Source of the DNA: Bradyrhizobium murdochi
GTDB taxonomy: Bacteria; Pseudomonadota; Alphaproteobacteria; Rhizobiales; Xanthobacteraceae
Reading direction: 5' to 3'
Assembly (NCBI RefSeq): GCF_000472965.1
Contig: NZ_AXAU01000024.1
Coordinates: 1 to 64,000, forward strand
Length of the DNA stretch: 64,000 nucleotides
Positions 41,091 through 50,079 of this stretch are shown here, piece by piece (within the stretch, counting starts at the first letter, position 1; every line of letters starts with the position of its first letter). Position numbers and translations under genes: made by a program. The notes below the pieces were generated by a model. It saw nothing but the letters and a program-made list of their open reading frames with translations, was not told the origin of the DNA and made no database searches.

Positions 41091-42287
41091 ATGCCGATCG
41101 TCACAGACGCCGCCTTCATTCTGCCCGACGATTTCGCCAGTGCCGCGCTGATGGGGCGCGTCTGGCGTCCCGATCTTGCCGGCCCGTCGGTCGTCGCGAT
41201 CCGCCAGGACGGCGTGTTCGACATCACCGAGGACTTCCCCACCGCCAGCCAGCTTGCCGCCGCGGCCGATCCGGGCGGAGCGCTGCGCGCCGCGCCTGGC
41301 GAGCGCCTTGGCGCACTGCAGGATCTCCTAGACAATACGCCGCCCGACACCCGCGATCCGACCAGGCCATGGCTGCTCGCTCCGATCGATTTGCAGGTGA
41401 TCAAGGCTGCCGGCGTCACGTTCGCCGTGTCAATGCTGGAGCGGGTGATCGAGGAGCGGGCGCGCGGCAATCCGGATTCGGCCGAGGCGATCCGGGCCGA
41501 GGTGACGCGGATCGTCGGCACCGACCTGTCGCAACTGAAGCCGGGCTCGGCCGAAGCGCAGCATGTGAAGGACGTGCTGGTTTCCCAGAACGCCTGGAGC
41601 CAGTATCTCGAGGTCGGCATCGGGCCGGACGCCGAGGTGTTTACCAAGGCGCCCGTGCTGTCGGCGGTCGGTACATGCGTGGATGCGGGTCTGCATCCGA
41701 AATCGACCTGGAATAATCCGGAGCCGGAGGTCGTGCTGGTGGTGGCGAGCGATGGGCGCATCGTTGGCGCCACGCTCGGTAACGATGTCAATCTGCGCGA
41801 CTTCGAGGGGCGCTCGGCGCTACTCCTGTCCAAGGCAAAGGACAACAACGCCTCCTGCGCCATCGGGCCGTTCGTGCGGTTCTTCGACGCGAACTTCACG
41901 CTCGATGACGTGCGGAGAATGGAAATTTCGCTGGAGGTGAAGGGACCGGAAGGCTTCGTCCTGCACGGCGCATCCTCGCTGACCCAGATCAGCCGCGACC
42001 CGGCCGACATCGTCGGGCAGACGATTAACGAGAACCATCAATATCCCGACGGCTTTGTGCTGTTCCTCGGCACGATGTTCGCGCCGATCCAGGATCGTGC
42101 CGCGAAGGGGCAGGGGTTCACCCATGTCGAAGGCGATTTGGTGACGGTCGCCACGCCGAAACTTGGCCGGCTAACCAACCGGATGCGTCACAGCGGCGAT
42201 TGCGAGCCCTGGCAGTTCGGCTTGGCCGATCTCTTCGCCGCATTGATGCGCCGTAAGGGCGCCGGCAGAGGCAGCAATAGCGGATAG
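41091..42287 (+). CDS. Fumarylacetoacetate hydrolase-family protein
   Basis: A 398-residue protein with the FAH catalytic domain in its C-terminal half: GLHPKSTWNNPEPEVVLVV with the metal-binding Glu pair, GNDVNLRDFEGRSALLL, and the late segments TINENHQYPDGFVL and VTVATPKLG. The family cleaves C-C bonds or dehydrates 2-keto-3-deoxy sugar acids; the substrate is not fixed. The N-terminal 130 residues are not part of the FAH domain. ATG 41091 has GAGG nearby; an in-frame ATG at 41049 is possible. It may serve a sugar-acid pathway with the enolase-type gene at 57955. Confidence 0.85.
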   Translation: MPIVTDAAFILPDDFASAALMGRVWRPDLAGPSVVAIRQDGVFDITEDFPTASQLAAAADPGGALRAAPGERLGALQDLLDNTPPDTRDPTRPWLLAPIDLQVIKAAGVTFAVSMLERVIEERARGNPDSAEAIRAEVTRIVGTDLSQLKPGSAEAQHVKDVLVSQNAWSQYLEVGIGPDAEVFTKAPVLSAVGTCVDAGLHPKSTWNNPEPEVVLVVASDGRIVGATLGNDVNLRDFEGRSALLLSKAKDNNASCAIGPFVRFFDANFTLDDVRRMEISLEVKGPEGFVLHGASSLTQISRDPADIVGQTINENHQYPDGFVLFLGTMFAPIQDRAAKGQGFTHVEGDLVTVATPKLGRLTNRMRHSGDCEPWQFGLADLFAALMRRKGAGRGSNSG

Positions 42288-42303
42288 AAACGGGGGCGGA
42301 AAT

Positions 42304-42654
42304 CTATGCGCAAGTGGGCAGGAAGACAGTCGGCAGGATCGTCCACGCGATCCCAAGAAGCGAAAGCAGGATTAGAAGGTGTGATACGCCACGCAGGAAC
42401 CGAGAGCTGCCGAGGCTCTGGGGGTGCCGGGCATTGTCGCGATGGAGCGTCCACGCCGTCAGGAGGAGGGCGGTTAAAGCTGCGACAGTGGCAAGAGCAA
42501 TCGTCCAGGCCATCATGGTAGCCGCTGCGCCCGCTGGTCCAATGCAGATCAGCGCTTCGGCGGCGTAGACGGTGGTCAGATGCAGAAACCAGATAAGGGG
42601 CGGAGCAAGCACCTGCAGAAGATTGCCAAGGGATAGCTTGAAAGTATCGCTCAT
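42304..42654 (-). CDS. Small membrane protein of the terminal oxidase operon
   Basis: A 116-residue protein with three or four hydrophobic segments (LLQVLAPPLIWFLHLTTVYAA, WTIALATVAALTALLLTAW, LLILLSLLGIAWTILPTVFL). I do not know the family name. It overlaps the oxidase subunit I stop by 4 bases (ATGA), so it is made with the oxidase and is probably a small accessory or assembly subunit. The single copy of HLTTVYAAEAL could bind a heme His, but there is no firm motif. Confidence 0.75.
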   Translation of the reverse strand: MSDTFKLSLGNLLQVLAPPLIWFLHLTTVYAAEALICIGPAGAAATMMAWTIALATVAALTALLLTAWTLHRDNARHPQSLGSSRFLRGVSHLLILLSLLGIAWTILPTVFLPTCA

Positions 42655-45173
42655 CCTGCAAGCCTCGGAAATCCGTGCACGAGGAGAAGCCCCAGCAGGC
42701 CTTGGCCGACCGTGTAGTGATATAGCAGGCCCAGATTGTCGAAGGCCACGCGTCGTTTCCGATCAAGGCGGCCGGCGAAGCTCCGCGCGATCGCAAATCC
42801 CGTCATGGCCAGAACCGCAATGGTTAGCTGCCCCTGCAGGAAGGCGGCCATATAGACCATCGCACCATGCGCATCGGACTCCGGGCGCAGCCCGGCCCGC
42901 CATTGGGCTAGCACGTCGATCACCAGCGCGCCGGTCAACGCGGCCGCGGCGAGCCCGGCAAGTCCTACGAAAGCGCCACTGCTGCGCGACCTTCCGGGCA
43001 AAACACGACGGGCGATTTCGAGGATTGCACTGCCCAAAACAAGCAGCAAAGCCGATACGATAGGGTATGCGATCGGTGCAAGCGCTGAAAGCCTCGGCCA
43101 AACCTGCGGTGAAACAGTCCATAGATAGAGGTAGGAAAATACATAGGAGAGGTAAAGCGAACCGGCGACCAATAACAGGACGATCATGGCCCACCAGGCA
43201 TGCGACAATGAACCGGTTGCATAGGTTGGGAGCTTGAGGTTCGCGCCGATATCGACGGGTGGTAGCGGCTTCAAGTCGCTGCCCCACATCCACACGACCG
43301 TCATCGCAATTCCGAGCAGCCCGCAGATCAGCGCAAGCACCACCGCCTTGACGGTGAGCAGCATGAAGAAGGCAGCCGTGAGCACCGCCGCGAGAAACGG
43401 CGTCCAGCCCGGGCCGGGAAGGCGGAGCAGGTATTGCGGTGTCGCATCGAAGGGTGAGGTGACGATGGTTTCGCGCAGACCGGTGATCGAGCCGGGCAAG
43501 AAATGCCGTCCGTCTTCGATCTCCTTGGCTAGCTGTGGATGATGCCACAGCGGGTATGCACTGGTTACGGCCGGAATGCTGCGCAGCCCATAGACATTAT
43601 TGGGCAGCCATTCGAGTGTTGCCGCTCCCCAAACATTGCCGGCCGTTTTCGACATAGCGGGACGCAGGCTTCGAACCACATCGACCAGAAAGATGGCAAT
43701 GCCGGCGGCGAGCAGAAAGGCGCCGATCGTGGAGATCATATTCAGCACGTCCCATTGCATAACGGCCGGATAGGTATAGACGCGCCGCGGCATCCCCATC
43801 AGGCCAGTGAGGTGCATCGGAAAGAACGCGACGTTGAAGCCCGCGAACATCAGCAAGAAAATCCACTTTCCAAGTTGCTCGGACAGTGCCAGACGGCTAA
43901 ATGCCGGCGCCCAGTAGTAAAATGCGGCGAACAGCGGAAACACCATTCCGCCGACCAGCACGTAATGGAAATGCGCGACCACGAAATAGGTGTCGTGCGC
44001 CTGCCAGTCGAACGGGACCATCGCGACCATTACGCCAGTGAGGCCGCCGAGGCTGAAAATAACGAGGAAGCCCAGCACGAACAGGGACGGCGTTGTCCAC
44101 CGTAAGCGGCCTGACGCGATTGTCGCGATCCACGCAAAAACCTGAATCCCACTGGGTAGCGCCACCGCCATGCTGGCGGCCGAAAAGAAACTAAGCGACA
44201 GCGCCGGAATTCCAGTGGTGAACATGTGGTGGACCCACAGGCCGAAGCTGAAAAAGCCGGTTGCGATCAGTGCCACGACGATAAGCCGATAGCCCACAAG
44301 TGGTGTAGCGCACATAGTCGGCACGATCATCGACACCATACCGGCAGCCGGCAGGAAAATGATGTATACTTCCGGATGTCCGAAGAACCAGAAAAGATGC
44401 TGCCAGAGCAACGCATCGCCGCCCCTCGCTGCGATGAAGAAAGGCCAGTTGAACGCGCGTTCCAGTTCGAGCAGCAGCGTGGCCAGGATCACGGCTGGGA
44501 ATGCGAAGACGATCATGCCGGCGAAGATCAGCATCGTCCACGCAAACATCGGCATCTGGTCGAGGGTCATGCCGGGTGCCCGGGTGCGAAGCACGCCGAC
44601 GATGATTTCTATCGCACCGGCGATCGCTGAGATCTCGATAAAACCAATACCCAGGAGCCAGAAGTCCGCCCCTGGTCCGGGCGAGAATTGCGAACTGCTC
44701 AGCGGCGGATACATGAACCAGCCGCCCGATGGCGCGAGATCGAAGAACAGCGTGCCAAAGAAGATCAGCCCGCCGACCAGATAGGCCCAGAACGCGTAAG
44801 CGCCGAGTCGCGGAAAAGGCAGGTCGCGCGCACCGAGCATCTGCGGAAGCAAAAGTATACCCATTGCTTCGACGACGGGAACGGCGAACAGAAACATCAT
44901 CACGGTGCCATGCATCGTGAAGATCTGATTGTAGGCTTCCTGGCTGAGAAAGGTATTGCTGGGCACCGCGAGCTGAAGGCGCATCAGCAGTGCGAGAATG
45001 CCAGCCAGCAGGAAGAACAGAACCGCGGTAGCGGTATAAAAAAGGCCGATCACCGTGTTGTTGACGTCGGTGACAATACGCCAGCCTCCAGGCGTAGCCC
45101 ATATTGCTTCGAGCTGAGCCAGTTCCTCGCTTGGCCGGGGTAATGTGTTTGGGTAGGAGACTGCGTCAACCAT
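42651..45173 (-). CDS. ctaD: Cytochrome c oxidase subunit I fused to a subunit III-like domain
   Basis: An 840-residue membrane protein. Residues 1-560 form the heme-copper subunit I: His88 (TMHGT, heme a), the copper B His266 and cross-linked Tyr270 in GHPEVY, His315-316 (HHMF), and His401/403 (HFHY). Residues about 640-840 are a subunit III-like domain (ESDAHGAMVYM). D117 (LGARDLPFPRLGA) keeps the D-channel entrance, but the channel Asn positions read RLGAYAFW, and the K-channel lysine position reads SGIQVFAW (Gln344). The operon order is ctaG-like, triheme cytochrome, subunit II-cyt c, this gene, small membrane protein. It may be the oxidase that drains XoxG. Confidence 0.9.
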   Translation of the reverse strand: MVDAVSYPNTLPRPSEELAQLEAIWATPGGWRIVTDVNNTVIGLFYTATAVLFFLLAGILALLMRLQLAVPSNTFLSQEAYNQIFTMHGTVMMFLFAVPVVEAMGILLLPQMLGARDLPFPRLGAYAFWAYLVGGLIFFGTLFFDLAPSGGWFMYPPLSSSQFSPGPGADFWLLGIGFIEISAIAGAIEIIVGVLRTRAPGMTLDQMPMFAWTMLIFAGMIVFAFPAVILATLLLELERAFNWPFFIAARGGDALLWQHLFWFFGHPEVYIIFLPAAGMVSMIVPTMCATPLVGYRLIVVALIATGFFSFGLWVHHMFTTGIPALSLSFFSAASMAVALPSGIQVFAWIATIASGRLRWTTPSLFVLGFLVIFSLGGLTGVMVAMVPFDWQAHDTYFVVAHFHYVLVGGMVFPLFAAFYYWAPAFSRLALSEQLGKWIFLLMFAGFNVAFFPMHLTGLMGMPRRVYTYPAVMQWDVLNMISTIGAFLLAAGIAIFLVDVVRSLRPAMSKTAGNVWGAATLEWLPNNVYGLRSIPAVTSAYPLWHHPQLAKEIEDGRHFLPGSITGLRETIVTSPFDATPQYLLRLPGPGWTPFLAAVLTAAFFMLLTVKAVVLALICGLLGIAMTVVWMWGSDLKPLPPVDIGANLKLPTYATGSLSHAWWAMIVLLLVAGSLYLSYVFSYLYLWTVSPQVWPRLSALAPIAYPIVSALLLVLGSAILEIARRVLPGRSRSSGAFVGLAGLAAAALTGALVIDVLAQWRAGLRPESDAHGAMVYMAAFLQGQLTIAVLAMTGFAIARSFAGRLDRKRRVAFDNLGLLYHYTVGQGLLGLLLVHGFPRLAG

Positions 45174-46178
45174 CTAGTCTGCTGCCTTGAGGCTCAGAAG
45201 GTAGGAGGCAAGCGCTTCCAGTTGCTGTGGCTGCAGGACGCGAAACTCAGGCATCAAGTTTCCGGGCTTGACGTGCTGGCCATCGACTATAAACCGCATC
45301 AGGTTTTCGCGGGTCAGCGGCAGGGTTTTGATGCCGACTGAGCGCCTCGCGCCGATGTGCGTCAGATCCGGACCGAGCGAGCCTGCAGCAGCGGTGCCGC
45401 GCACCGTGTGACATGCGCCGCAGCCGGCGGCGAGGAAGATCGATCTTCCGTGCAAGCCGATGTCGGTCTCAGGCGTCGCGGGCACCGTCGCCGCGCGCTC
45501 GAGCCAGGCCGCATAATCGGATGAGGACATCGCGATCACGTCCATGGCCATCAGGGCATGAGCCCCGCCGCAGTATTCGGCGCATTGTCCGCGATAGACC
45601 CCCGGACGATCGACAGTGAGCTGCAATTGGGTTGTGCGCCCCGGGATCATATCGACCTTTCCACCAATGCTCGGCACCCAGAAACTGTGAATGACGTCAG
45701 CAGCCTTGAGGTTCAATGTGACCGGAGATCCAACCGGAATACGAATCTCATTGGCGCTGGCAATCTGTGGACCAGCAGGAGCGTGGTACAGGACGCGCCA
45801 CCACCATTGCTCTCCGACCACCTCGATGCTGACGGGGCTGCCACCGTGGGGCAGGTTGAGGTTCGAACGCATCACCCAAACGCCGTAGACTAGAAGCACC
45901 GTCAGCGTCACGGCAGGAAACGCGATGCCGAGCCAGATCACAGTGCTCTCTCGCGCCAGCGCTTGGCGTATTCGCAATGGCCCGCGGATGGCGAGCAATA
46001 ACGTCACGATCACGAGGACGAGCACGAATGTCCCGAACCCGAACAGAAACCAGGCTACTTCGACAATCTGCACTGCCTGGAGACTGCTCGGATTCATCAC
46101 CGATTGAACATCGCTGGTGCAGCCGCCGAGAAGCATCGAGGCGCCAAACAGGTACCAGCATGGTCGGGCCGGTATCAT
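45174..46178 (-). CDS. coxB: Cytochrome c oxidase subunit II with C-terminal cytochrome c
   Basis: A 334-residue subunit II of a caa3-type oxidase. It has a lipoprotein signal (MIPARPCWYLFGASMLLGGC), two membrane segments (VAWFLFGFGTFVLVLVIVTLLL and IAFPAVTLTVLLVYGVW), the copper A site (HSFW, then GQCAEYCGGAHALM) and a C-terminal heme c (GCGACHT). Electrons pass from soluble cytochrome c through this heme to CuA. The ATG overlaps the triheme cytochrome stop by 4 bases and the gene abuts ctaD without a gap. The call is secure. Confidence 0.93.
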   Translation of the reverse strand: MIPARPCWYLFGASMLLGGCTSDVQSVMNPSSLQAVQIVEVAWFLFGFGTFVLVLVIVTLLLAIRGPLRIRQALARESTVIWLGIAFPAVTLTVLLVYGVWVMRSNLNLPHGGSPVSIEVVGEQWWWRVLYHAPAGPQIASANEIRIPVGSPVTLNLKAADVIHSFWVPSIGGKVDMIPGRTTQLQLTVDRPGVYRGQCAEYCGGAHALMAMDVIAMSSSDYAAWLERAATVPATPETDIGLHGRSIFLAAGCGACHTVRGTAAAGSLGPDLTHIGARRSVGIKTLPLTRENLMRFIVDGQHVKPGNLMPEFRVLQPQQLEALASYLLSLKAAD

Positions 46179-47305
46179 TGCTTCTCTTCTTTCGAAGTCG
46201 ACGCGGTTGTTGATGCAAAATAGGCCGCGACGTCGTCGATCTGTTGCTCGTTTAGAGACCTGGCGATAGGCGCCATGATCGCATCGGTTGCTGAGGAGGA
46301 TGTGATTCCCTTCCGCCAATTCCGCAGCCTATTGACGATGTAGGCGGCATGCTGTTCCGAAAGACGCGGATAGGCGTTGAGCGCTGCGGTGTTGTGACAA
46401 TCCATACACGCAGGAATTTTTGCGTTCGGATCCCCCTGCGTCGCGAGTTCGCGCCCACGCTCGACGGCCGCAGCGCTCTCCAATCGGTTCGGCGCGCCCG
46501 GCCGCGCAAGCCCGGCATAATAGCGTGCTACCCGCTCGCGTTCGGCGGGGGAGAGTCCGCTCGCCACCGGCTGCATGATGCCGCTCGCACGGCGGCCCGC
46601 GGCAAAGTCTTCCAGCGCCGCAATCAGAAACTCGGCGGACTGACCGTGCAGCACCGGTACCAGGTGGCTCTTCGGTCCGCGGCGGTCCGCACCATGACAA
46701 CGCGCGCAGGCGCTCATTGCCCCCGACGTATCCTCGGTGGTAGCGATCTCTCTCCCAATCTGCGGCCGAATTGACAAGCCGCCAAGCGCCAATTCGCGAT
46801 AGCCCGCCGCATCAAGGGTAGGCAGTTGCCTGAGAAAGGCGACTATTGCCCATACTTCGTCGTCGCGCTGTGCCGCGACCCAGGCCGGCATGCCGGTGTA
46901 CTTAATGCCATGTTTGACAATCCAGAACAGCTCCCGATCGCGCCAATCCCGCACCGCCGTCGAAAGGTCAGGTGGGGGAGGCAACATGCGTTGCGCGATC
47001 GGATCGGTCGGAACGCCTGGTGCGCCGTGGCAATAGGCGCATCCATCGTGGAAATGGGCGGCGCCGAGTGCCGAGAGATCGTCGCTGTAGCTCTGCGGGG
47101 CCTCGATGCCAAGCGCATGAGTCCTTACGGAATTACGCATTCCGAATGTAAGAATGGCGTTGGTCAGCGCGAAGTGGCCACGACTTGCTGCAACGCTGTA
47201 AAGGCCGGACCATGCGAAGAGAAAGCCGCCGAGCGTGATTGCGATTAGGCCATAGAGAATGAAACGGATGGTTCGTATCAGGCGTGGGCGTGAAACAAGG
47301 GGCAT
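46175..47305 (-). CDS. Membrane-anchored triheme cytochrome c
   Basis: A 376-residue protein with an N-terminal membrane anchor (FILYGLIAITLGGFLFAW) and three CxxCH heme sites: CAYCH (about residue 89), CARCH (about 210) and CMDCH (about 310). It overlaps coxB by 4 bases and is separated from the CtaG-like gene by two bases. It is probably an extra electron-entry domain for the oxidase. The three-heme layout is not standard for caa3 operons, which usually carry only the fused heme c of subunit II. No catalytic function is visible. Confidence 0.85.
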   Translation of the reverse strand: MPLVSRPRLIRTIRFILYGLIAITLGGFLFAWSGLYSVAASRGHFALTNAILTFGMRNSVRTHALGIEAPQSYSDDLSALGAAHFHDGCAYCHGAPGVPTDPIAQRMLPPPPDLSTAVRDWRDRELFWIVKHGIKYTGMPAWVAAQRDDEVWAIVAFLRQLPTLDAAGYRELALGGLSIRPQIGREIATTEDTSGAMSACARCHGADRRGPKSHLVPVLHGQSAEFLIAALEDFAAGRRASGIMQPVASGLSPAERERVARYYAGLARPGAPNRLESAAAVERGRELATQGDPNAKIPACMDCHNTAALNAYPRLSEQHAAYIVNRLRNWRKGITSSSATDAIMAPIARSLNEQQIDDVAAYFASTTASTSKEEKQ

Positions 47306-47307
47306 CG

Positions 47308-47961
47308 CTAGCGGCCGATAGGGAGCCTGCCGTCCGGCATGGGAGCCGCCGATATCTCCGCGCGTGTTATTAACTGCACGGTGATGATCACGGCCGCGAC
47401 CAGATAGCTGAGTGGACAGGCTGTGACCATGAGCAGGCCGGCTAGATGTTGATCCTCGAGCGCGTGATGCAATGAGAAATGTTCAGCAGCGCCAGCAAGA
47501 TGGCCCGCGAACCCATAGAGTGTTCTCGGCGCGAAGATGAGCAGCGCCGCAAGCAGACATGTCAGCTTTCCTGTAAGCAGAAGCGCCGGAATAGTCTGCC
47601 ACCGCGACGTGGTGGACGTTGTCAGCAGGGACAACCAAAAGAAGAGCCCAGCTAGCAACAGTGTTGCGTGGAACGTCAAACCAGCCGGCTGAGACCGGAG
47701 GAGGAGGTCATGGACCGCCGGGGAATGCCACGTCCAGAGCAGAACAATCTGAAGGAAAGTCGCGGTCCAAAGCCAGATCGGTCGGGTGCCGCCGATGTGC
47801 CGGCGGGTAATGATCAACGCGGCGACCGAGGGCGCGATGATATTCATCGACGCGATATGCAGCACCATATGGGTCGAGAAATGACCGAGATCGTAAACCA
47901 AAAGCACCGCCGCCCCAGTCAAGAGAACGGCAGTAGCGCTCGCGATGGCGGGACTGGTCAT
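47308..47961 (-). CDS. CtaG-family (caa3-type) cytochrome oxidase assembly membrane protein
   Basis: A 217-residue membrane protein of the caa3_CtaG family, needed for making some caa3-type oxidases. Hydrophobic segments run from AVLLTGAAVLLVYDL onward, with many histidines (GHFSTHMVLHIAS, HSPAVHDLL, HFSLHHALEDQHLAG) that could take part in copper or heme handling. I used ATG 47961; a TTG four codons upstream is the only other option. It is first in the leftward oxidase operon. It is unrelated to Cox11-type CtaG despite the shared name. Confidence 0.82.
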   Translation of the reverse strand: MTSPAIASATAVLLTGAAVLLVYDLGHFSTHMVLHIASMNIIAPSVAALIITRRHIGGTRPIWLWTATFLQIVLLWTWHSPAVHDLLLRSQPAGLTFHATLLLAGLFFWLSLLTTSTTSRWQTIPALLLTGKLTCLLAALLIFAPRTLYGFAGHLAGAAEHFSLHHALEDQHLAGLLMVTACPLSYLVAAVIITVQLITRAEISAAPMPDGRLPIGR

Positions 47962-48147
47962 CCGGACGTTCAACGGCCTGGCTTATCGCCCTCATCGGGC
48001 ATCAAAGCATCAAGTCTAAGTTCCCAAAGATGTTCCCCCTTCGCGCGGCGCCGTTTGGCGCAGCGGCACCCTAAAGGAACTTACGGAACAAAACGGCATT
48101 GAAGATGCGGCGTTCATGGCTCGCAAAACGCGAAGCAGGAGCATGAT

Positions 48148-48570
48148 ATGGCTCGGAGATCGATCTGGACGCGGTACGGGTTCGCCTGGGTCACCGGGGC
48201 TTTATTTCTGATCACGCTGACCGGTCACTGGATATTCGGTTGGTATGCCTACGCGAACGAGCAGCTTGCGCTCAAGCAGCCAGTTGAAATCAGCGACTAC
48301 ACCATGCAGATGATGCGTGACATGCTGGAGAACTGGCAATCTGAGTTTTTGCAGTTGCTTTGGCAGGTTGCAGGTCTGGCCATTCTATTGCACGTCGGCT
48401 CGCCGCAATCCAAGGAGGGCGAGGACCGGATAGAGGCCAAGATCGACGCTATATTGCTTGCTGTGGAGCCGAAGAAGGGCGACACCCTCCTGAAGGAAAT
48501 CGATGACGAGTATGAAGGGCGTCATACGGACACCGGCTTTGTACGGAAGCTGGAGCGTCGACATAGCTGA
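48148..48570 (+). CDS. DUF6766-like membrane protein
   Basis: A 140-residue protein with two membrane segments (FAWVTGALFLITLTGHWIFG, FLQLLWQVAGLAILLHV) and a charged C-terminus (RIEAKIDAILLAVEPKKGDT). It matches my memory of the DUF6766 family in rhizobia, which has no known function. AGGAG seven bases upstream supports ATG 48148. It is divergent from the oxidase operon. A GGAAC-like promoter element may lie upstream, but I do not call it. Confidence 0.7.
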   Translation: MARRSIWTRYGFAWVTGALFLITLTGHWIFGWYAYANEQLALKQPVEISDYTMQMMRDMLENWQSEFLQLLWQVAGLAILLHVGSPQSKEGEDRIEAKIDAILLAVEPKKGDTLLKEIDDEYEGRHTDTGFVRKLERRHS

Positions 48571-48750
48571 GCCCACCGTCGGCCGGCCGCACGTGGTGCA
48601 TGTCGAGCTCGCATAGCGGTATGACCTCCGTAAGCCGATCAGGCGAGCCGCGGGCCGGCTCATGTGAGCGGCATCGCTCTCGGCAAGAGTGACGTGCCCT
48701 GATTCCTTGTTGTACGATCCCGATCGACGACAACCTGGGATGTATCCGCA

Positions 48751-49920
48751 ATGGCGAAAATCAGGATCGGTCTGGCCGGCTGCGGCTTCGTGTCCGAGCT
48801 GCACATGCATGCCTATCGGCGCGTTTATGGCGTGGATGTCGAGGTCAAGGCTGTTGCAGCGAGGGGCAGTTATGTCCTCGAGTTTGCCAATCGTCACCAG
48901 ATCCCGACGGTCTATCGCAGCTTTGGCGATCTGATTGCCGACAGCGAGCTCGATGTGATCGACATCTGCACGCCGCCCAACTTGCACACTTCAATGATTG
49001 TCGATGCGATGCAGGCCGGCAAACACGTTATCTGCGAAAAGCCGTTCGCCGGCTATTTCGGCCGGGATGGTGACAAAGCGCCGATCGGCAAGCACGTGTC
49101 GAAGGCGTTGATGTATGAGCGCGTGTTGGACGAAATGGCGGAGACCCGTGCGGCGATCAACAGGACCGGCAAGCTCTTCATGTATGCGGAAGATTGGATT
49201 TACGCGCCGGCGGTGACCAAGACCGCCGAGATCCTCAAGGCCACGAAAGACAAGATCCTGTTCATGAAGGGGGAGGAGAGTCACTCCGGCTCGCACGCGG
49301 CGCACGCCGCGCAATGGGCGATGACCGGCGGCGGCTCGCTGATCCGGATGGGATGTCATCCGCTCTCGGCGGTGCTATATCTCAAGCAGGTCGAGGCAAA
49401 GGCTCGCGGCGAGACGATCAGCGTTGCGAGCGTGACGTGTGACGTCGGCAATGTCACGGCTATCCTCAAACCGGAGGAGCGCACCTACATCAAGGCCAAT
49501 CCGGTCGACGTCGAGGATTGGGGCACGCTCACGGCGACCTTCTCCGACGGCACCAAGGCGACGGTGCTTTCCGGCGACATGATCATGGGTGGCGTCCGCA
49601 ACGTGATCGAGACCTATACCAGCGGCGGCTCGCTGTTCGCCAACATCACGCCGAACACGCACATGATGAGTTACCAGACCAGTGAGGAGAAGCTCGCCGG
49701 CGTCTATATCACCGAAAAGGTCGACCGCAAGACCGGCTGGCAATATGTCTGCCTCGAGGAGGAGTGGACGCGCGGCTATACGCAGGAAATCCAGGACTTC
49801 ATGGAGTGCGTCGCCAGCGGCCGGCAACCGCTCTCCGATCTGGCGCTGGCCTTCGAGACGATCAAGGTCAACTACGCCGGCTATTGGGCGGCAGAGGAGG
49901 GACGGCGCGTCACGCTGTGA
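48751..49920 (+). CDS. Gfo/Idh/MocA-family NAD(P)-dependent oxidoreductase
   Basis: A 389-residue oxidoreductase. The Rossmann fold starts GLAGCGFVSELHMHAY, followed by the catalytic-site EKPFAGYFG with the conserved Lys, and the C-terminal dehydrogenase domain (HPLSAVLYLKQVEAKA). The family oxidises or epimerises sugars, inositols and related compounds. There is no operon partner; the leftward binding protein gene at 50080 follows after an inverted-repeat pair. The substrate is not known, though a sugar-acid route is plausible given its neighbours. Confidence 0.85.
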   Translation: MAKIRIGLAGCGFVSELHMHAYRRVYGVDVEVKAVAARGSYVLEFANRHQIPTVYRSFGDLIADSELDVIDICTPPNLHTSMIVDAMQAGKHVICEKPFAGYFGRDGDKAPIGKHVSKALMYERVLDEMAETRAAINRTGKLFMYAEDWIYAPAVTKTAEILKATKDKILFMKGEESHSGSHAAHAAQWAMTGGGSLIRMGCHPLSAVLYLKQVEAKARGETISVASVTCDVGNVTAILKPEERTYIKANPVDVEDWGTLTATFSDGTKATVLSGDMIMGGVRNVIETYTSGGSLFANITPNTHMMSYQTSEEKLAGVYITEKVDRKTGWQYVCLEEEWTRGYTQEIQDFMECVASGRQPLSDLALAFETIKVNYAGYWAAEEGRRVTL

Positions 49921-49959
49921 GCCGCTGGCATTGATCCCATCGTGGCGCGTCCGGGCCAC

Positions 49960-50070
49960 ATGGTTCGAGACGCCGCTTCGCGGCTCCTCACCATGAGGGT
50001 CTGGTAGCTCGCGCGATGCAAGACCTCATCCTGAGGAGCGCGCAACGCGCGCGTCTCGAAGGATGAAGCC
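49960..50070. repeat. Pair of inverted REP-like repeats (BIME-like) between 48751 and 50080 genes
   Basis: The left unit contains GGTTCGAGACGC, a GC stem, GCTCCTCA and CATGAGG. The right unit is the same in reverse complement: TTCGAGACGC (minus strand), a GCGCGCGT stem, GCTCCTCAGGATGAGG. So two copies of one repeat lie head to head, each with its own hairpin. I recall this repeat as common in Bradyrhizobium intergenic DNA. It probably ends transcripts from both sides. Confidence 0.75.
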
Positions 50071-50079
50071 CCGAACGTT

